Under the pieces are notes generated by a model that saw only the letters and a program-made list of their open reading frames with translations, had not been told where the DNA came from and did not search any database. Positions 35,196-46,660 of a DNA stretch of 64,000 nt are shown in pieces. The first letter of the stretch is position 1; each line of letters opens with the position of its first letter. Both the position numbers and the translations under genes were made by a program. Source of the stretch: Panorpa germanica (lineage: Eukaryota > Arthropoda > Insecta > Mecoptera > Panorpidae); assembly GCA_963678705.1 (NCBI GenBank), contig OY783204.1, positions 27,228,759-27,292,758 of the forward strand. The letters run 5' to 3'.

Positions 35196-35429
35196 ATGAA
35201 TATTTAAAATTTATAGGAAAAATGTGTAAATATTTGAAATAAACCGAAATATCGAAATTTATCAATTCCCAAGTCATAAATAAATAAAAGCTGTCATAAA
35301 CTTAGATTTTGTGGAAGTTTGGCTCGTGGAAATATCTATTGCTTTAGTTTTTAATCAAAAAATTGACTAAAGCTTCTAAACTAAATTAAGAATTAGAAGT
35401 GAAAGAAGTAATCACTTTCTTTTTGTTTA

Positions 35430-35645
35430 TCCTGAAAACTATAACCCCCACGAAAATATTGCAAAGTGCTTTTTTGTGAATAATAATATTATCTACAAGT
35501 TTTTGTAATAACCTTTTGTTATAAATTATTTTTAACCACTTAAACTCATGTTACTCACTTCAAATTTATATTATAAAACACAATAACAACTAAAAGTTGT
35601 AGAAAATATTACTATCTACAAAATTTTTGTGAAGGTTTGAGCTAA
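35430..35645 (+). repeat. Foldback repeat of the ACTATAACCCCCAC type, copy 1
   Basis: It begins GAAAACTATAACCCCCACG, then GCTTTTTTGTGAATAATAAT and TTATCTACAAG. The segment around 35590-35640 is an imperfect inverted copy of the first part. Relatives are at 47495-47550 (left arm only) and 51139-51430 (both arms). Confidence 0.6.
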
Positions 35646-37112
35646 AAGAAAAATAATGTACAATTGATTACACTCTTATTTGAAGATGGCATTAAAAATG
35701 TAAATCCAGGTTTGACCTTTTTAACGTAATGAAAAGAAAATACTGCGTACCCAAAATTAACGACTTAATGACAGATTTTCTAATTGTCTCTATTATGATT
35801 CTATCATGTAATTTTTGTGTGAGTTTTATAAAAGTCTAGGGGTGCCACATTTTAATCAGCTAGAGTGCAAATAAAAATCTTAAAAAATCCAAAATTTTCC
35901 AATGTCATTTTATTGATTATTAGTTGCATTTGTAGCTAACATTACATTGAAAACTTTCAAGGTCTGATATACCTTCTTTAATATCAAAATCATGATCTCT
36001 AATATATCTTTTTACCCAGAATTTGTGATTAGAAAATATGAAAACTATTACATAGACTCTACGTAATATTTCTACGTAAAATTTATATAAAATCAACAAT
36101 AAAAGTACAAGGTGTTTTTATATAAGAACAAAAATGATACAAAACATAAATACTATTAATAAAAATGAAGAATGAATATTTAACGTAAAATGAACATTCA
36201 AGGAAAAGCGGAAACTCGTTTTCACCAACGTATTAGCATGTTGAACATGACGTAGACATTATTGTGGCTTGCGGTGTAGAATGAAAAACACGATTTCCTT
36301 CATTCTGCAAGCTCAAAAGCTCGAAAGCACTAAAAGCGTTTTGAACAATTGTTCGTGGAACTTTTATTTACGTAATTACTGTTTTATTAAATGGAACTAC
36401 GGACGGACCGACCAACCGACTGAACGAACGACCGACCTTTCGATCGATACAACATATAACACACATGGTTTTCATCGGCAACTTTTTTTTCTATTCTATA
36501 TGTTTATATATTAGTTAAGACATTTTTCCGCATTGCGAATTACTTAGTGTTAATGTTATTAGATTACGGAGAATTGAAATGTAAGGCTACATTTAAACAC
36601 TTGCTTTTGTGTGAGACATTTGTCAATTTTTCATTGTTAGGTTATTTTGGATTAATTTGGAAATACAAATTTTGCTTAATATTATTTTTATAATAGCATT
36701 TTTTCAGAATCGCGCAGAAAATGTATATTATGTCTTTATAAAGAGTTTCTAATGTAATAATTAATTGATTTAATAGTTTACCGGTCTAGAAACACTGCTT
36801 CCGGGTAGGAAGTGAAATATTACTTTGCATTTTTTAATAAAATTTTTATCGTATAGTAAATTGATATACCTATTAACTATTTTTTCTTATATTTTTTTTT
36901 ATAGATCTTTACTAAACACATTCACATGTCTTTATAGTTTATTTATTAGGTATGTCTGCGAAAAACTACTCAAACTACTTCTAGTTGTATCTATGAAATT
37001 CGAAAGACCTCGAGAAAACTTCTTGCGGTGTAAAATTCACGAAAAATTTAGATGGTAAATAAATGAAATAAATAAATAATTTCTCACATTATTCTTTAGT
37101 TAAACAAGTTAT
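35646..37112. other. Non-coding stretch
   Basis: No gene is supported. A GACC/GAAC-rich short tandem patch lies at about 36401-36445. The frames at 36269-36514 and 36825-37058 have no recognised family. Confidence 0.45.
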
Positions 37113-37330
37113 TATAGTCCAAATTACGATAGTTCGGCGGCGACTTATACTTAAAAGAGGTTATAAGAGCGGTATAAATCTATAATACGATAATGAATTT
37201 TATTTTATCCGTTTCTATATACATTATAGAAAAATAAGTGAGTCAGTGCTTTTTAGTTATATCAGCAGTTTATACCCCACAACTTGTTTTAAGTATGAGT
37301 CGCCACCGAACTCTCGTAATTTGAACTATA
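37113..37330 (+). mobile_element. Palindromic MITE, complete reference copy
   Basis: Both terminal inverted repeats of about 45 bp are present: TATAGTCCAAATTACGATAG with TTCGGCGGCGACTTATACTT at the left, and AAGTATGAGTCGCCACCGAA with ACTCTCGTAATTTGAACTATA at the right. It is 218 bp, without coding capacity, and bordered by TA-type sequence. This suits a Tc1/mariner-mobilised MITE, but the exact target duplication is uncertain. Confidence 0.85.
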
Positions 37331-40300
37331 ACTGTTATTTCGTTCTAAGTACACAAAAAGTAACTGGAGGAATACTCATATACTTTGTTTTATTTTTATT
37401 TCGTTGTTTCTCTTTATTTGTACATCATTTTAGTGAACTATTAAACTGAAGATCTCATTTAGCCTGTAATGATTCTTACTGTTAGTGAAACTTTGCTCTC
37501 AGACTCGCGGTACAAACCTGGTATATCTCAATATAATCAATCCTTGGATATCTGGTCTATGGATATGTATTTCTAGGAACTAGTGTGTTTGAACGTTGTC
37601 TTAACCGAGCATGCTCGCGTACGTGGCCAACATCAGATGTTACCTATACTGCTGTACATCGCACTCATAAACGATCAAGCACGTTGGCCGAGCCAGTTAA
37701 CAACACAAAATGATCGAGTGTGTAACACAATCCTTTTATGTTTATTTTAACAGGTTGATCCCATCATTTGAGCGCTTAGATAATTCATTTAAAATAAAAG
37801 TAAATTTATTTGTTTAACAGCGTACACTGCTCGAAGGTTTTGTATTTCAAAAAGGCAACAGATTACAAATGAGTACAATAATATAGATTGATTAAAAAAA
37901 GAGAAAGAAAAATAAACAAACTCTTTTGAAATGTAGCAAAAACATCAGCTTGGCATCAGTTTATTTTTATATGTATTTAAAGTTATGTTTGTTATGTTTA
38001 AAATCAGTAAATTGAATTTATTTTTCGGTAGACATAATAACCCGCGGACAAATGCGGCATTTTAAGAACTTTTCAATTAAAAGGCTATTTACATTGTTAG
38101 AAATAATTATTATTTAGTAATTACAAATCATAAGCCGAACATAATATTGGTACAATAGTATTTATTAACAAATATAAGAACTGTAGTGAAAATAAAACTC
38201 ACACTAATCAAATTCATGACGCATGACGTCAGAGAAGAAGTCATAAAATAAGGCACATAATTTTACTACTTGAAATCGCTTTAAAAAAGTCTTTTCATCT
38301 ATCACAGTCTACTACAAACTCCTTTTATCTTTCACCTACAACTCTCCCCCTTAAAACAAGCAGTACTATCACATTTCTAATCTTACGACCTGCTAAATCC
38401 AATGTTTAAGTTCTAACGAAGTTTAAATTAGTAATGAAATCACCAGTTCTAATAAATTAATAAAGACCGTAACTCTAAAGGAACCGGAACTATGGCTACA
38501 CGTATGTACTGCTTGTGAGGGAGGCTTCATTTATTATTATCATTACCTTAGGCAAACGCGGAGGGGTTTGAAGAAGGAAAGGGGTTAATTTGATAACGGG
38601 GTAGTAGTCAAAGCGTGACGTTTTATGAAGACAACGATAATGTAGAATACAATTAACATCTATAACTGTTAAATACATTTTAGTTTCGTAAGATTGAATT
38701 CTTTAAAAATTATATAATATTAATTAACTTAAATGTTATTGGAAAGAAATGGGATGACTTCTATATTTGGGAATCACATAAAATTAAATTGAAGAATTTA
38801 AAGATGTAAAACTTGTATAAAATCTTAAAAATCTGCTTGCCAGGCTGCGAGATGACAAACCTGCAAGTTGTGAACGCTTAAATTGTAAGGAAACATGCCT
38901 ATCGAAAGGCTACACTGTGTAAAAGAGCGATCCTATCGGCAGACCTGAAAACCCGATACTTTGCGATGAAATACTGAGCTTCGGCATGTAAAAGAAACCG
39001 AATACGTTCGTTGAACTGCAAAAAAGAAATCGCATGCACTCGCTCTTAAATATATAAAAAAAAAGTGTAATACATACAAATTATTCGTCACTAGTAGGAC
39101 TCAGCATCAAAATTAAAGATTAAATAAAAAGATTAAAGTAATTGTAATTATTTTAATCCTATTAAGATGACGGTTCGCGCGGCCCTAAATTTTAAAGCAT
39201 ACCCTAAAAGCCAGAAAAACTCCGCTCCGCTCAAAAAGTAGACCTCAACGGCAAACGCACGCTCGATGGCGACTGGACTGTGTCGGAACAAAACTTTATT
39301 GTCCCGCCTCTCGAAGGAGAACACTAACGCTTCGCTACGACATCAACCGACTAAATGGCGCGCGTTTTAAAAAAGGAAGTAATTGTCCAGAAGATAACTC
39401 GAATTAAAAGATAGTTGCACATTTCTAAGAATCATATTGTAAACATCAATGCATTCTTTACGGCATCTACGCCACTGATAACATATCGTTTGTTAAGTTA
39501 AAGCCGGCGTCATGACGCGGTGCGACGCAAGGGGATGACGTCTGTCATTGACGAGAATTGTTCTATACGAGGCGTAAACACTAAAGTAAACAACTACACT
39601 AGGTTTTAATAAAACTATTGATTCTAACCTTACAGGCTACGGGCCATAAGTTTACAGGGTCATGTTGTCGTGCTGTCCCTCTGGTGGCTGCCCTGGTTAA
39701 CACGAAACACTATACTCCCCCCCTTTCGTCTTTTCTACCCTTGCAACAAACATTTATGTATATTATTTAAATTACATATTTAAAAATTCAGGTCAAATTT
39801 GTTACTGGTTTATTTATTTTCTAGTTTTGGTTCTTGTTTTAATAAATAACAAATAAATTTATAAATCAAATACGAATATATTTTTATTAGTAAATAAAAA
39901 TTGTTCTTTAACTTTTAGAATATACAGGGTGTTTAGTAGCAAGGTGCAAAGCCTTCAGGGGATGATTGTTGACATCATTTAGAACATTTTCAGCTATACA
40001 TGTCTTAGGCGAAGTCTGACTATTTATTTTTTACCAATTTCTATCAGTTAAATGCCAACAGTGGCCCAATTTAATTTGGTATGCTAATTGTTTTATTTTT
40101 TGGCGTTTGTCAGGTGTGTACCTACACTAATAAAACAAGTTTCAAGCATCAGTCTTATTTAAAAAAAATACTAGATGCTTTTGAAGTCGTAAAAACTATT
40201 AAAATAAAAAAGCTGCGCAGTTTATGGCATTTAGAAAAATAAATAAAATAGCCTCAATTGTTCAAACCTTTGTAAAAACATACTCGGTTATTGGCTTTTC

Positions 40301-40491
40301 TTTCAAGGTATCATTTAAGCTGTCGTGCGCGACAAAACTTTGCAATCGTTTTTTAAATTATTTTCTGATTGCGGTCTGACACTCTTGCGGTTAAGTTTTG
40401 TATTAACATATATGTATATCGATTTTATATCTTAGACGTTATTTAATTCCTATATTGAGAGCTAGCCGATGACCTGCAAATTATATCCGTT
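37331..40491. other. Non-coding stretch with GC-richer patches
   Basis: GC-richer patches lie at about 38850-39010, 39170-39365 and 39480-39720 (the last includes CTCTGGTGGCTGCCCTGG). None carries a frame or splice pair I can support. The repeat fragment at 38198-38250 lies here. An isolated TATACAGGGTGTTT end at 39921-39934 resembles the termini of the hairpin MITE at 61951. Confidence 0.4.
38198..38250 (+). repeat. ATGACGCATG repeat fragment
   Basis: CACACTAATCAAATTCATGA then CGCATGACGTCAGAGAAG, a near match to 13107-13172 and to 62878-62932 on the other strand. Confidence 0.6.
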
Positions 40492-40552
40492 AAACACGTG
40501 TATTTAATGTTTGTCAAACATAACAAAAGTAACCTATTACGTAAACAGTTAT
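40492..40552 (+). repeat. TAGTTATGTGTATTTAAGG repeat, copy 4
   Basis: AAACACGTGTATTTAATGTT, TGTCAAACATAACAAAAG and CTATTACGTAAACAG match the family at 27155, more diverged than the other copies. Confidence 0.5.
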
Positions 40553-41720
40553 ATATGTAAGAAATTCAAAGTGGTGTGACCCATTTCACCAATTATAAAA
40601 ACATAAGTATATTTACTTTTTACGTAGCAACATTCTAAAGCAAGTCTCATCTCTAGAATGTGTTCTTTGACTAATGTTATAAGCTTTTGCCAATTAAAAG
40701 ACTTTTTAATTTTAACATCAGAAATGTGCTGCAACGATCCTCGCTTCAGCGGTTTCTTAGTTTTCAAATATATGGTTAAGGCTAAAATAATCTTTATTTT
40801 ATGTTTCATATATTTAAATGTATATACTCGTATATAAATAGTACATAATATTAAATAATAATCAACGTTATTCTGCTATTCCTCCGTTAGTAGCTTTCCA
40901 TATCGTATCGATTACCTAACCTAACCTCACCGTACCGTAGCATGACGTAGAGGGGGGGGTCTACGCTTTTGCATCATTGTAAACATTTGTACGCAGTCAG
41001 TCGATAGCACAGTCGCAACAAGCAACAAATGAAACAAAACAACATCTAAAAGCAACATTTTAAAGTGAAATATACGTAAAACGTGAAAATACTAAACCAT
41101 CTTGAATGCTAAGCAGGTTTCCCAACAACTTACCGCAGTACGCTTACTGTAGAACCGTAGCAGCGAGCGAAGAAAAGCTTTAAAAAGCTTCGCTGCTTTT
41201 TAAATATTAACGTAATTTAAATAACAAAAAAGCTGCTTCTATAAAGCGTTTGGAGACGCCACAGCGTCATTGGCGTTGGTTTGCTGAGAATATATTAAGA
41301 AAATTGGATGTTAAATACAAGAATTATAACATTGTTAAACAAAAACAAGAACTTGCGCTGAATATCTCTGATACAAAATTCACTATGGAAAATATTGTAG
41401 GCCATTAAAAAGCACCAGTTAAACAAGAGAAACTGTGGGAAGTTATAGCTAGTAAAACATACGAGGGGGAAGTGTGTGTGTGTGTGGGGGGGGGGTGTTG
41501 AACAGTGATAAAAACTGTTGCATATCAAAAATAAAACACAAAGCTTGCGTTATATGTAGAGTAACCTTTAGGCAATTTAGTCGGTCAATTCAATTCGAGG
41601 CTGAAAAGTCGTAAAACGGTTTTAATCACTATTTTGAATCATTACTAATTTTCAGTGAAGTGCTCTACTTTACAGCGGTCTAGCTCAATATATATCAGAC
41701 ATACAAAAAAGTGTTGTATA
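40553..41720. other. Non-coding stretch
   Basis: No gene recognised. A G-rich tract with GT units lies at 41473-41499. Frames at 40549-40809 and 41295-41528 (minus) are without family resemblance. Confidence 0.45.
41473..41499. repeat. (GT)n followed by a G run
   Basis: GTGTGTGTGTGTG followed by about ten G, a low-complexity tract. Confidence 0.9.
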
Positions 41721-41790
41721 AACAAATTGTAGGAAATTGAGTGCTCTATCTGATTGATAATAACTATTTTTATCTTAGGACCACTGGCAA
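41721..41790. repeat. Short repeat shared with 1161-1230
   Basis: ACAAATTGTAGGAAATTGAG through TATCTTAGGACCACTGG matches 1161-1230 with scattered differences. Confidence 0.6.
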
Positions 41791-41843
41791 GAAGATAAGC
41801 AAAAAACCGATTTGTTCCTCGACTGTTAGGTATATTTTAAGTC

Positions 41844-42418
41844 TTAAGGGAGGGATAAGGTCAAAACGATAAAAAGAAGCATATTTTCGATAATGTTTTT
41901 TGACGACACAGTTAATATATAATTATTTCTATAATTACTACATGATAAAATGACATTTGATTTTCATAAATCAAGAAATAAGGCATTGACAACGAATTTC
42001 CGCAGACGTCACAAAAAAAGTGACATTGCGGTGCCACTTATGCAGGTAACACTGTCGAGCTTTTATTTTTTTATTGATTTTTCAATTTTTTACAACACTT
42101 AAAAGTCAAAATACCGATCTTTCATGAAAGAAATCAGAAACTTTATTATTTTAAAATACGTTTAAATTAAAAAATAAAAAAAAACTCAACAGCGTTACCT
42201 CGCCATTTATGCAAAGAAAGAATGCGCAAAATTTTATAAGAATCGGTCCAGTAGATTATGAACTAGAGAGGGCACCGACTATGAAAAAGCTATGTGTGAG
42301 AAACCGCATTTAAAAGTTTCAAAGTAACACGAAAGCAGACCAGAGAGGTGAAGACTTAAAACAAGATGTTGGGTATAAACTAAAGTTAAAAAAAAGTTGA
42401 AACCTTACTCCTCCTTAA
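41844..42418 (+). mobile_element. TTAA-flanked non-autonomous DNA transposon, copy 2
   Basis: Bounded by TTAA at 41844-41847 and 42415-42418. Left end TTAAGGGAGGGATAAGGTC; right end on the other strand TTAAGGAGGAGTAAGGTTT. The same order of interior blocks as 3184-3895 is kept (GACGACACAGTTAATATA, GGTAACACTGTCGAGC, GAATCGGTCCAGTAGATT). It lacks about 70 bp after the CCACTTATGCAGG join and some of the right portion. Confidence 0.75.
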
Positions 42419-43266
42419 CTATAAGTATTAACTTAATAATATGTTTTTTTTGATAAAAATGAGATTTTTTAAGGGTTGTAAATGCTTACATAAGTGTAAC
42501 TTAATCGTGGTACTAAAGGGTGTACCTGTACATATACTAACAACATTATAAGCATACTTAACAAGCCCTTACTAACCACCAAGGAAACATTCTCTATTGT
42601 CTGTTGATAGGTCAATTTAAATTTAAAAAAAAAAAAAAAAAAGAAAAACAACTTTTAAATGTATTTTATCATTAAGACATAACTGGCAATAATGAAATGT
42701 TTTATCAGAGAAATCTTTTGAAAGTAAATTCTCCACTTCCCGAGTAGAATGGCAAGGAGTGGGAGGGAAGTGAGAAGAGAGCGAGTGTGACAAGGGTAGC
42801 CGACGATCAGGCGACCACCGACCCAATGAAGTTCTTTTTCAGTCAATAAAAACAACAGTGGGCAACTTTTAACGTCAATCTTTCGTTTGCGTGTTTTGTT
42901 GTGTTTAGCTAGTATAAAATGTATAGTTTTAAAAATAAATCTTTTAATTTGTAGTTCCATTCCTAAAAAATACGAACCAGGCGTTGACAACTTTTTGGAT
43001 GATAAAGAGACCCAAAAATAAACATAAGTTAACAAAAATGAGATATTTTGGTTTGAGTTTTTTTTCGGTTTTTCGTTTTGAGCTCATCTCGAGAAAAATT
43101 CAAATTATTAAGTCAATATATTTATCATATGTTCCACTCCCTTTATCTTATATTTATTTTATTGTAAATTCCTTTTTGGCCTTACAATATGTTTACATTA
43201 ATTTCTTATTTCATTTTCAAAGTTAACAAACGTTGAAGACGAATTTAATTCATTTCTTTATGTATA
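42419..43266. other. Non-coding stretch with an 18-A tract
   Basis: An almost pure A run lies at 42624-42644. It might be the tail of a retroposed sequence on the plus strand, but nothing upstream is recognisable. Overlapping minus-strand frames at 42623-43035 (up to 126 codons) have no family resemblance and begin or end in this low-complexity region. Confidence 0.4.
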
Positions 43267-43484
43267 TATAGTTCAAATTACGAGAGTTCGGCGGCGACTC
43301 ATACTTAAAACAAGTTGTGGGGTATAAACTGCCGATATAACTAAAAATCACTGACTCACTTATTTTTCTATAATGTATATCAAAACGAATAAGATAAAAT
43401 TCATTATCGTATTATAGATTTATACCTATCTTATAACCTGTTTTAAGTATAAGTCGCCGTCGAACTCTCGTAATTTGGACTATA
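43267..43484 (-). mobile_element. Palindromic MITE, inverted copy
   Basis: Starts TATAGTTCAAATTACGAGAG with TTCGGCGGCGACTCATACTT and ends AAGTATAAGTCGCCGTCGAA with CTCTCGTAATTTGGACTATA. The interior runs in the opposite direction to the copies at 22286 and 37113 (here AAAAATCACTGACTCACTT near the left end). Confidence 0.83.
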
Positions 43485-46100
43485 CATAGTAATTTTCAAT
43501 TAAATTCTAACTCTCTCTCCTCCTTCTCTCTTCTCTTTCTCCTTACTTCCTCTGTCCAAACCCCTTAAATTCCTCTTTCTTTGTAACATCTCCTCCAGGC
43601 CTACTCGACATTTCACTTTCTCCTGACACCTAGTCTTAACATGCCCTAATTCTTCCTCTTCCTTTCTTCCTTCTTAGATTCCTCAATATTTTATTTCTCT
43701 TTCTTCTTCCCCAGTCTGATCCTAAATCATCTCGTCTACAACTTTACATATTATATTATATTCCGATTCATCCACATTTCTTTCACAAATTATAGTTTAA
43801 TTTTTAAGACCGACTAAAAATTTAATAAGTTGAAAGGTTTATATTCGTCTCCATTTTTTAATTTATTGATTTTTCAACTAATTTTTTCCGCAACTTCGAT
43901 TCTTGCTATTCTACACACATCAAAAGTGAAAGAATTGATAATAAATTTAAAACGACAAGTAAGAAACTAACACATTTCTTGGTAAATTCGTTGGAAGATA
44001 TATAGGTAGCGCCATTATTGACAAATCCATATTATTTTTAGATAGTACCAACCTTCAAACGTCAATGTGTCAAAGTTTCATTAAATTCCGATCATTAATT
44101 TACAAGTTACAGTAATTTTAGTGAAGCTACTACTGTAATTTTCAAAACAATGAAAAACTCTAAATTTAGTTTGTTTTATAAAGCATTGCTTTTTAAGGGG
44201 AAAAAATACTTTTAAGTGATGCGATACGAGCAGTATAGGTTCACCACACCTGTAATAGTTTTTAGGTTGCTGGTTTATTATTTGAATACATTAACTATTT
44301 CATAACTGTATTAACTGAATTCGTTGTGGTCTGAAAAAGCTTTAGGACCTCATCTAGTCGTCATAATAATGGTTTTTGTACGAGTATTATTATATTAGTA
44401 GTACGCACCTAACATAATAATATAAATAACTTCTATAATGGCTAACGTAACTGTAAATCATCAATCATTCCCATCGCCCTTCTTATTCTTCTTTAAGAAA
44501 TTATAGATTCTATATAAAATATAATAAGAAGGAAATATTCACATTTTTTATTTCATTAATATTCGATTTGTGAAAAGTGTCGGTTTATTTTTTGAACATC
44601 AATTGTTTGCAAATTGGTTGCTATTTTTAACTTGAGAAGGTGCGTGAGAAGGAGTAATACTTGATATTACACTTACTGCGATATTTTTACATTCTCTGAT
44701 ATTTTTATATACAGAAAATATCTTTGAAGGTAAACCTTTAACATAAATAATATATTGTAAGATTTTTTTTGAATGTTCGCGCCTAAAATATTTTTAATTC
44801 AGTTCTATCAGTTCGATCAATGACTGTAACCTATGGTTCACACTTAAGGGTATGCGAGTCCGAACTTTCGACGAATACGTCGGAAAATAAAAAATAATTA
44901 GAGGGGAAAACTATCAAGGATTTATTCTTTAATCATTCTCTGATTATAATACGTTTCAATATATTACAATTACCGACTGTCCAACTTTTAGTTCCACTTA
45001 GAAATTAAGTTTTATAGAATTTTAAATAATTACATCTACCTGGTAATCATATTTATATAGCATTTACATTAAAAAACATGTTACGTATAATTTTATGTAA
45101 ATGTTACTTTCAGGTTTACTGGGTAAATTATCTATATAACATACAATTTTTTCTATTTATGTTATTTAATTATTGTAGATGAACATGGCAGTTTTACATT
45201 ACATAAACTCCATTTGTTATCTTTATTTAATTTTTTTTTTTTTAAAGGTATATAGTCTGATTAATCCCAAGAAGAAAGTTGTTGCAGTTGCTAGCTTACT
45301 ACAAGCGAATTAAAGTGTTACATTTTCTACCTGAGATGTATTCATTAGGATAGCATTGGATTGTACATCTAACATATTCAATTATATCTTAAGAATAGAG
45401 TAATTCTACTATATACCTAACAATTTGTAATAACTTACAGAAAAGTGTAATCAAGTTATATAACCTATATCAATATATAACTTTAACTCTATATAAATGC
45501 ATAAAAACCATTTTAAATCAGGGGAGTCGGGCGACTTTAAACTTCTTCATATATATTAGTATATATACACTTTAGATAATGTAGTGACACTAGATTATAA
45601 TGATTTTGTAACACATTAACACATTTTGCTAAATTATCGCACATAAAATTATGATAATATTATTAATTTAGATAAAAAATCATCAAAAAACAACTCTGAT
45701 GACTAATGATGACAAATAAATCAACAAATTCATTATTAGATAGATGAGACTAAACTACAAAATTGTATATTAATATATGTACGTTTTTTCCATATCTGCT
45801 AAGGAATTGGTAAGAATACGTACTTTTGATTAACCTGACAAAACACTCTTTTTTATAGTATCTGCATGATAGAAATCCATCACGAGTACAAAGTTCATGA
45901 CCCTATGGACTACACAACCAATCAATACAGTAAATTTATCACAAAATTTAAATCAAAATTAATTTGTTTTAAATATTACATTATCTTAATTAGTAAACAC
46001 CCTGTATATATTTATATATACTTGTACATATATCTAGAGTCACAGCATGTCAAATTATTAAATTACAAATATTAGTGGGGGTGTTTTTTAAATATAATAT
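43485..46100. other. Non-coding stretch, partly pyrimidine-rich
   Basis: 43505-43700 is a long imperfect TCTCC/TTCC-rich stretch on the plus strand. 45290-45340 is a diverged fragment of the older repeat seen at 15228 and 19522. 45115-45128 (GGTTTACTGGGTAAA) looks like a lone end of the CCCAGTAAAC MITE. 45993-46009 (AAACACCCTGTATATA) looks like a lone end of the TACAGGGTGT family. Confidence 0.4.
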
Positions 46101-46660
46101 TCATGAGCTTTTTGATCAAGATTCTTCTTGTTGTTCTACAGCAGATTGAAGTATGAAAAGATTGTATTGGCCTGCCTTGCCAATTTTTTCAAATTGGCCT
46201 ATACTTCAGCTTATGAAATCGCGCAACTCCATTAAAAATTTGAATATATTAACGTTATTGCTAAGACGCCTATTTTGTAACTGGCGATTTTTCGAAGATC
46301 TGTATTTTCTAAATTAGGGTACTTATGCCCGTTTTAAGGTATGGATATTACTTTGCTGTTTATTTAAGGTCGCCTGCCTGATAATTTTGGGGTGAACATA
46401 TACAGACTGATTTAGAAGATATAGGTCTTTAAAAAACTGTCAGAAGAAAAACAAAATAAGGCGTTTCCAAAGATGCTCTCTTCGTGCTATGAATCGAGTC
46501 CAAAAGGAGTTCCAGGGTTTCGCACGGTTCCAGGATGTGAAACGTGTTATACATACTTTCAAGACAGCTTTACGTTTTCTTTTCATGATTTAATGTCACA
46601 TCGTTTCTTCTTACACTGTCAGTTCAACACCATACAGTGTTGAACTGTATTTTGCTGTTT
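46101..46660. other. Region with overlapping open frames and a hairpin, unidentified
   Basis: From about 46410 to 46660 the composition is less AT-rich and two plus-strand frames are open together for about 55-65 codons, one containing RRFQRCSLRAMNRVQKEFQG. Neither begins with an ATG in a good place and I recognise no family. It ends near an 11-bp inverted pair, CAGTTCAACAC/GTGTTGAACTG, at 46619-46646. An old transposon coding fragment or a host exon are both possible. Confidence 0.25.

Noticed and set aside
42623-43035. Overlapping minus-strand frames of up to 126 codons
   Set aside because: Two frames overlap the same DNA, both run into or out of a long A tract, and no family is recognised.
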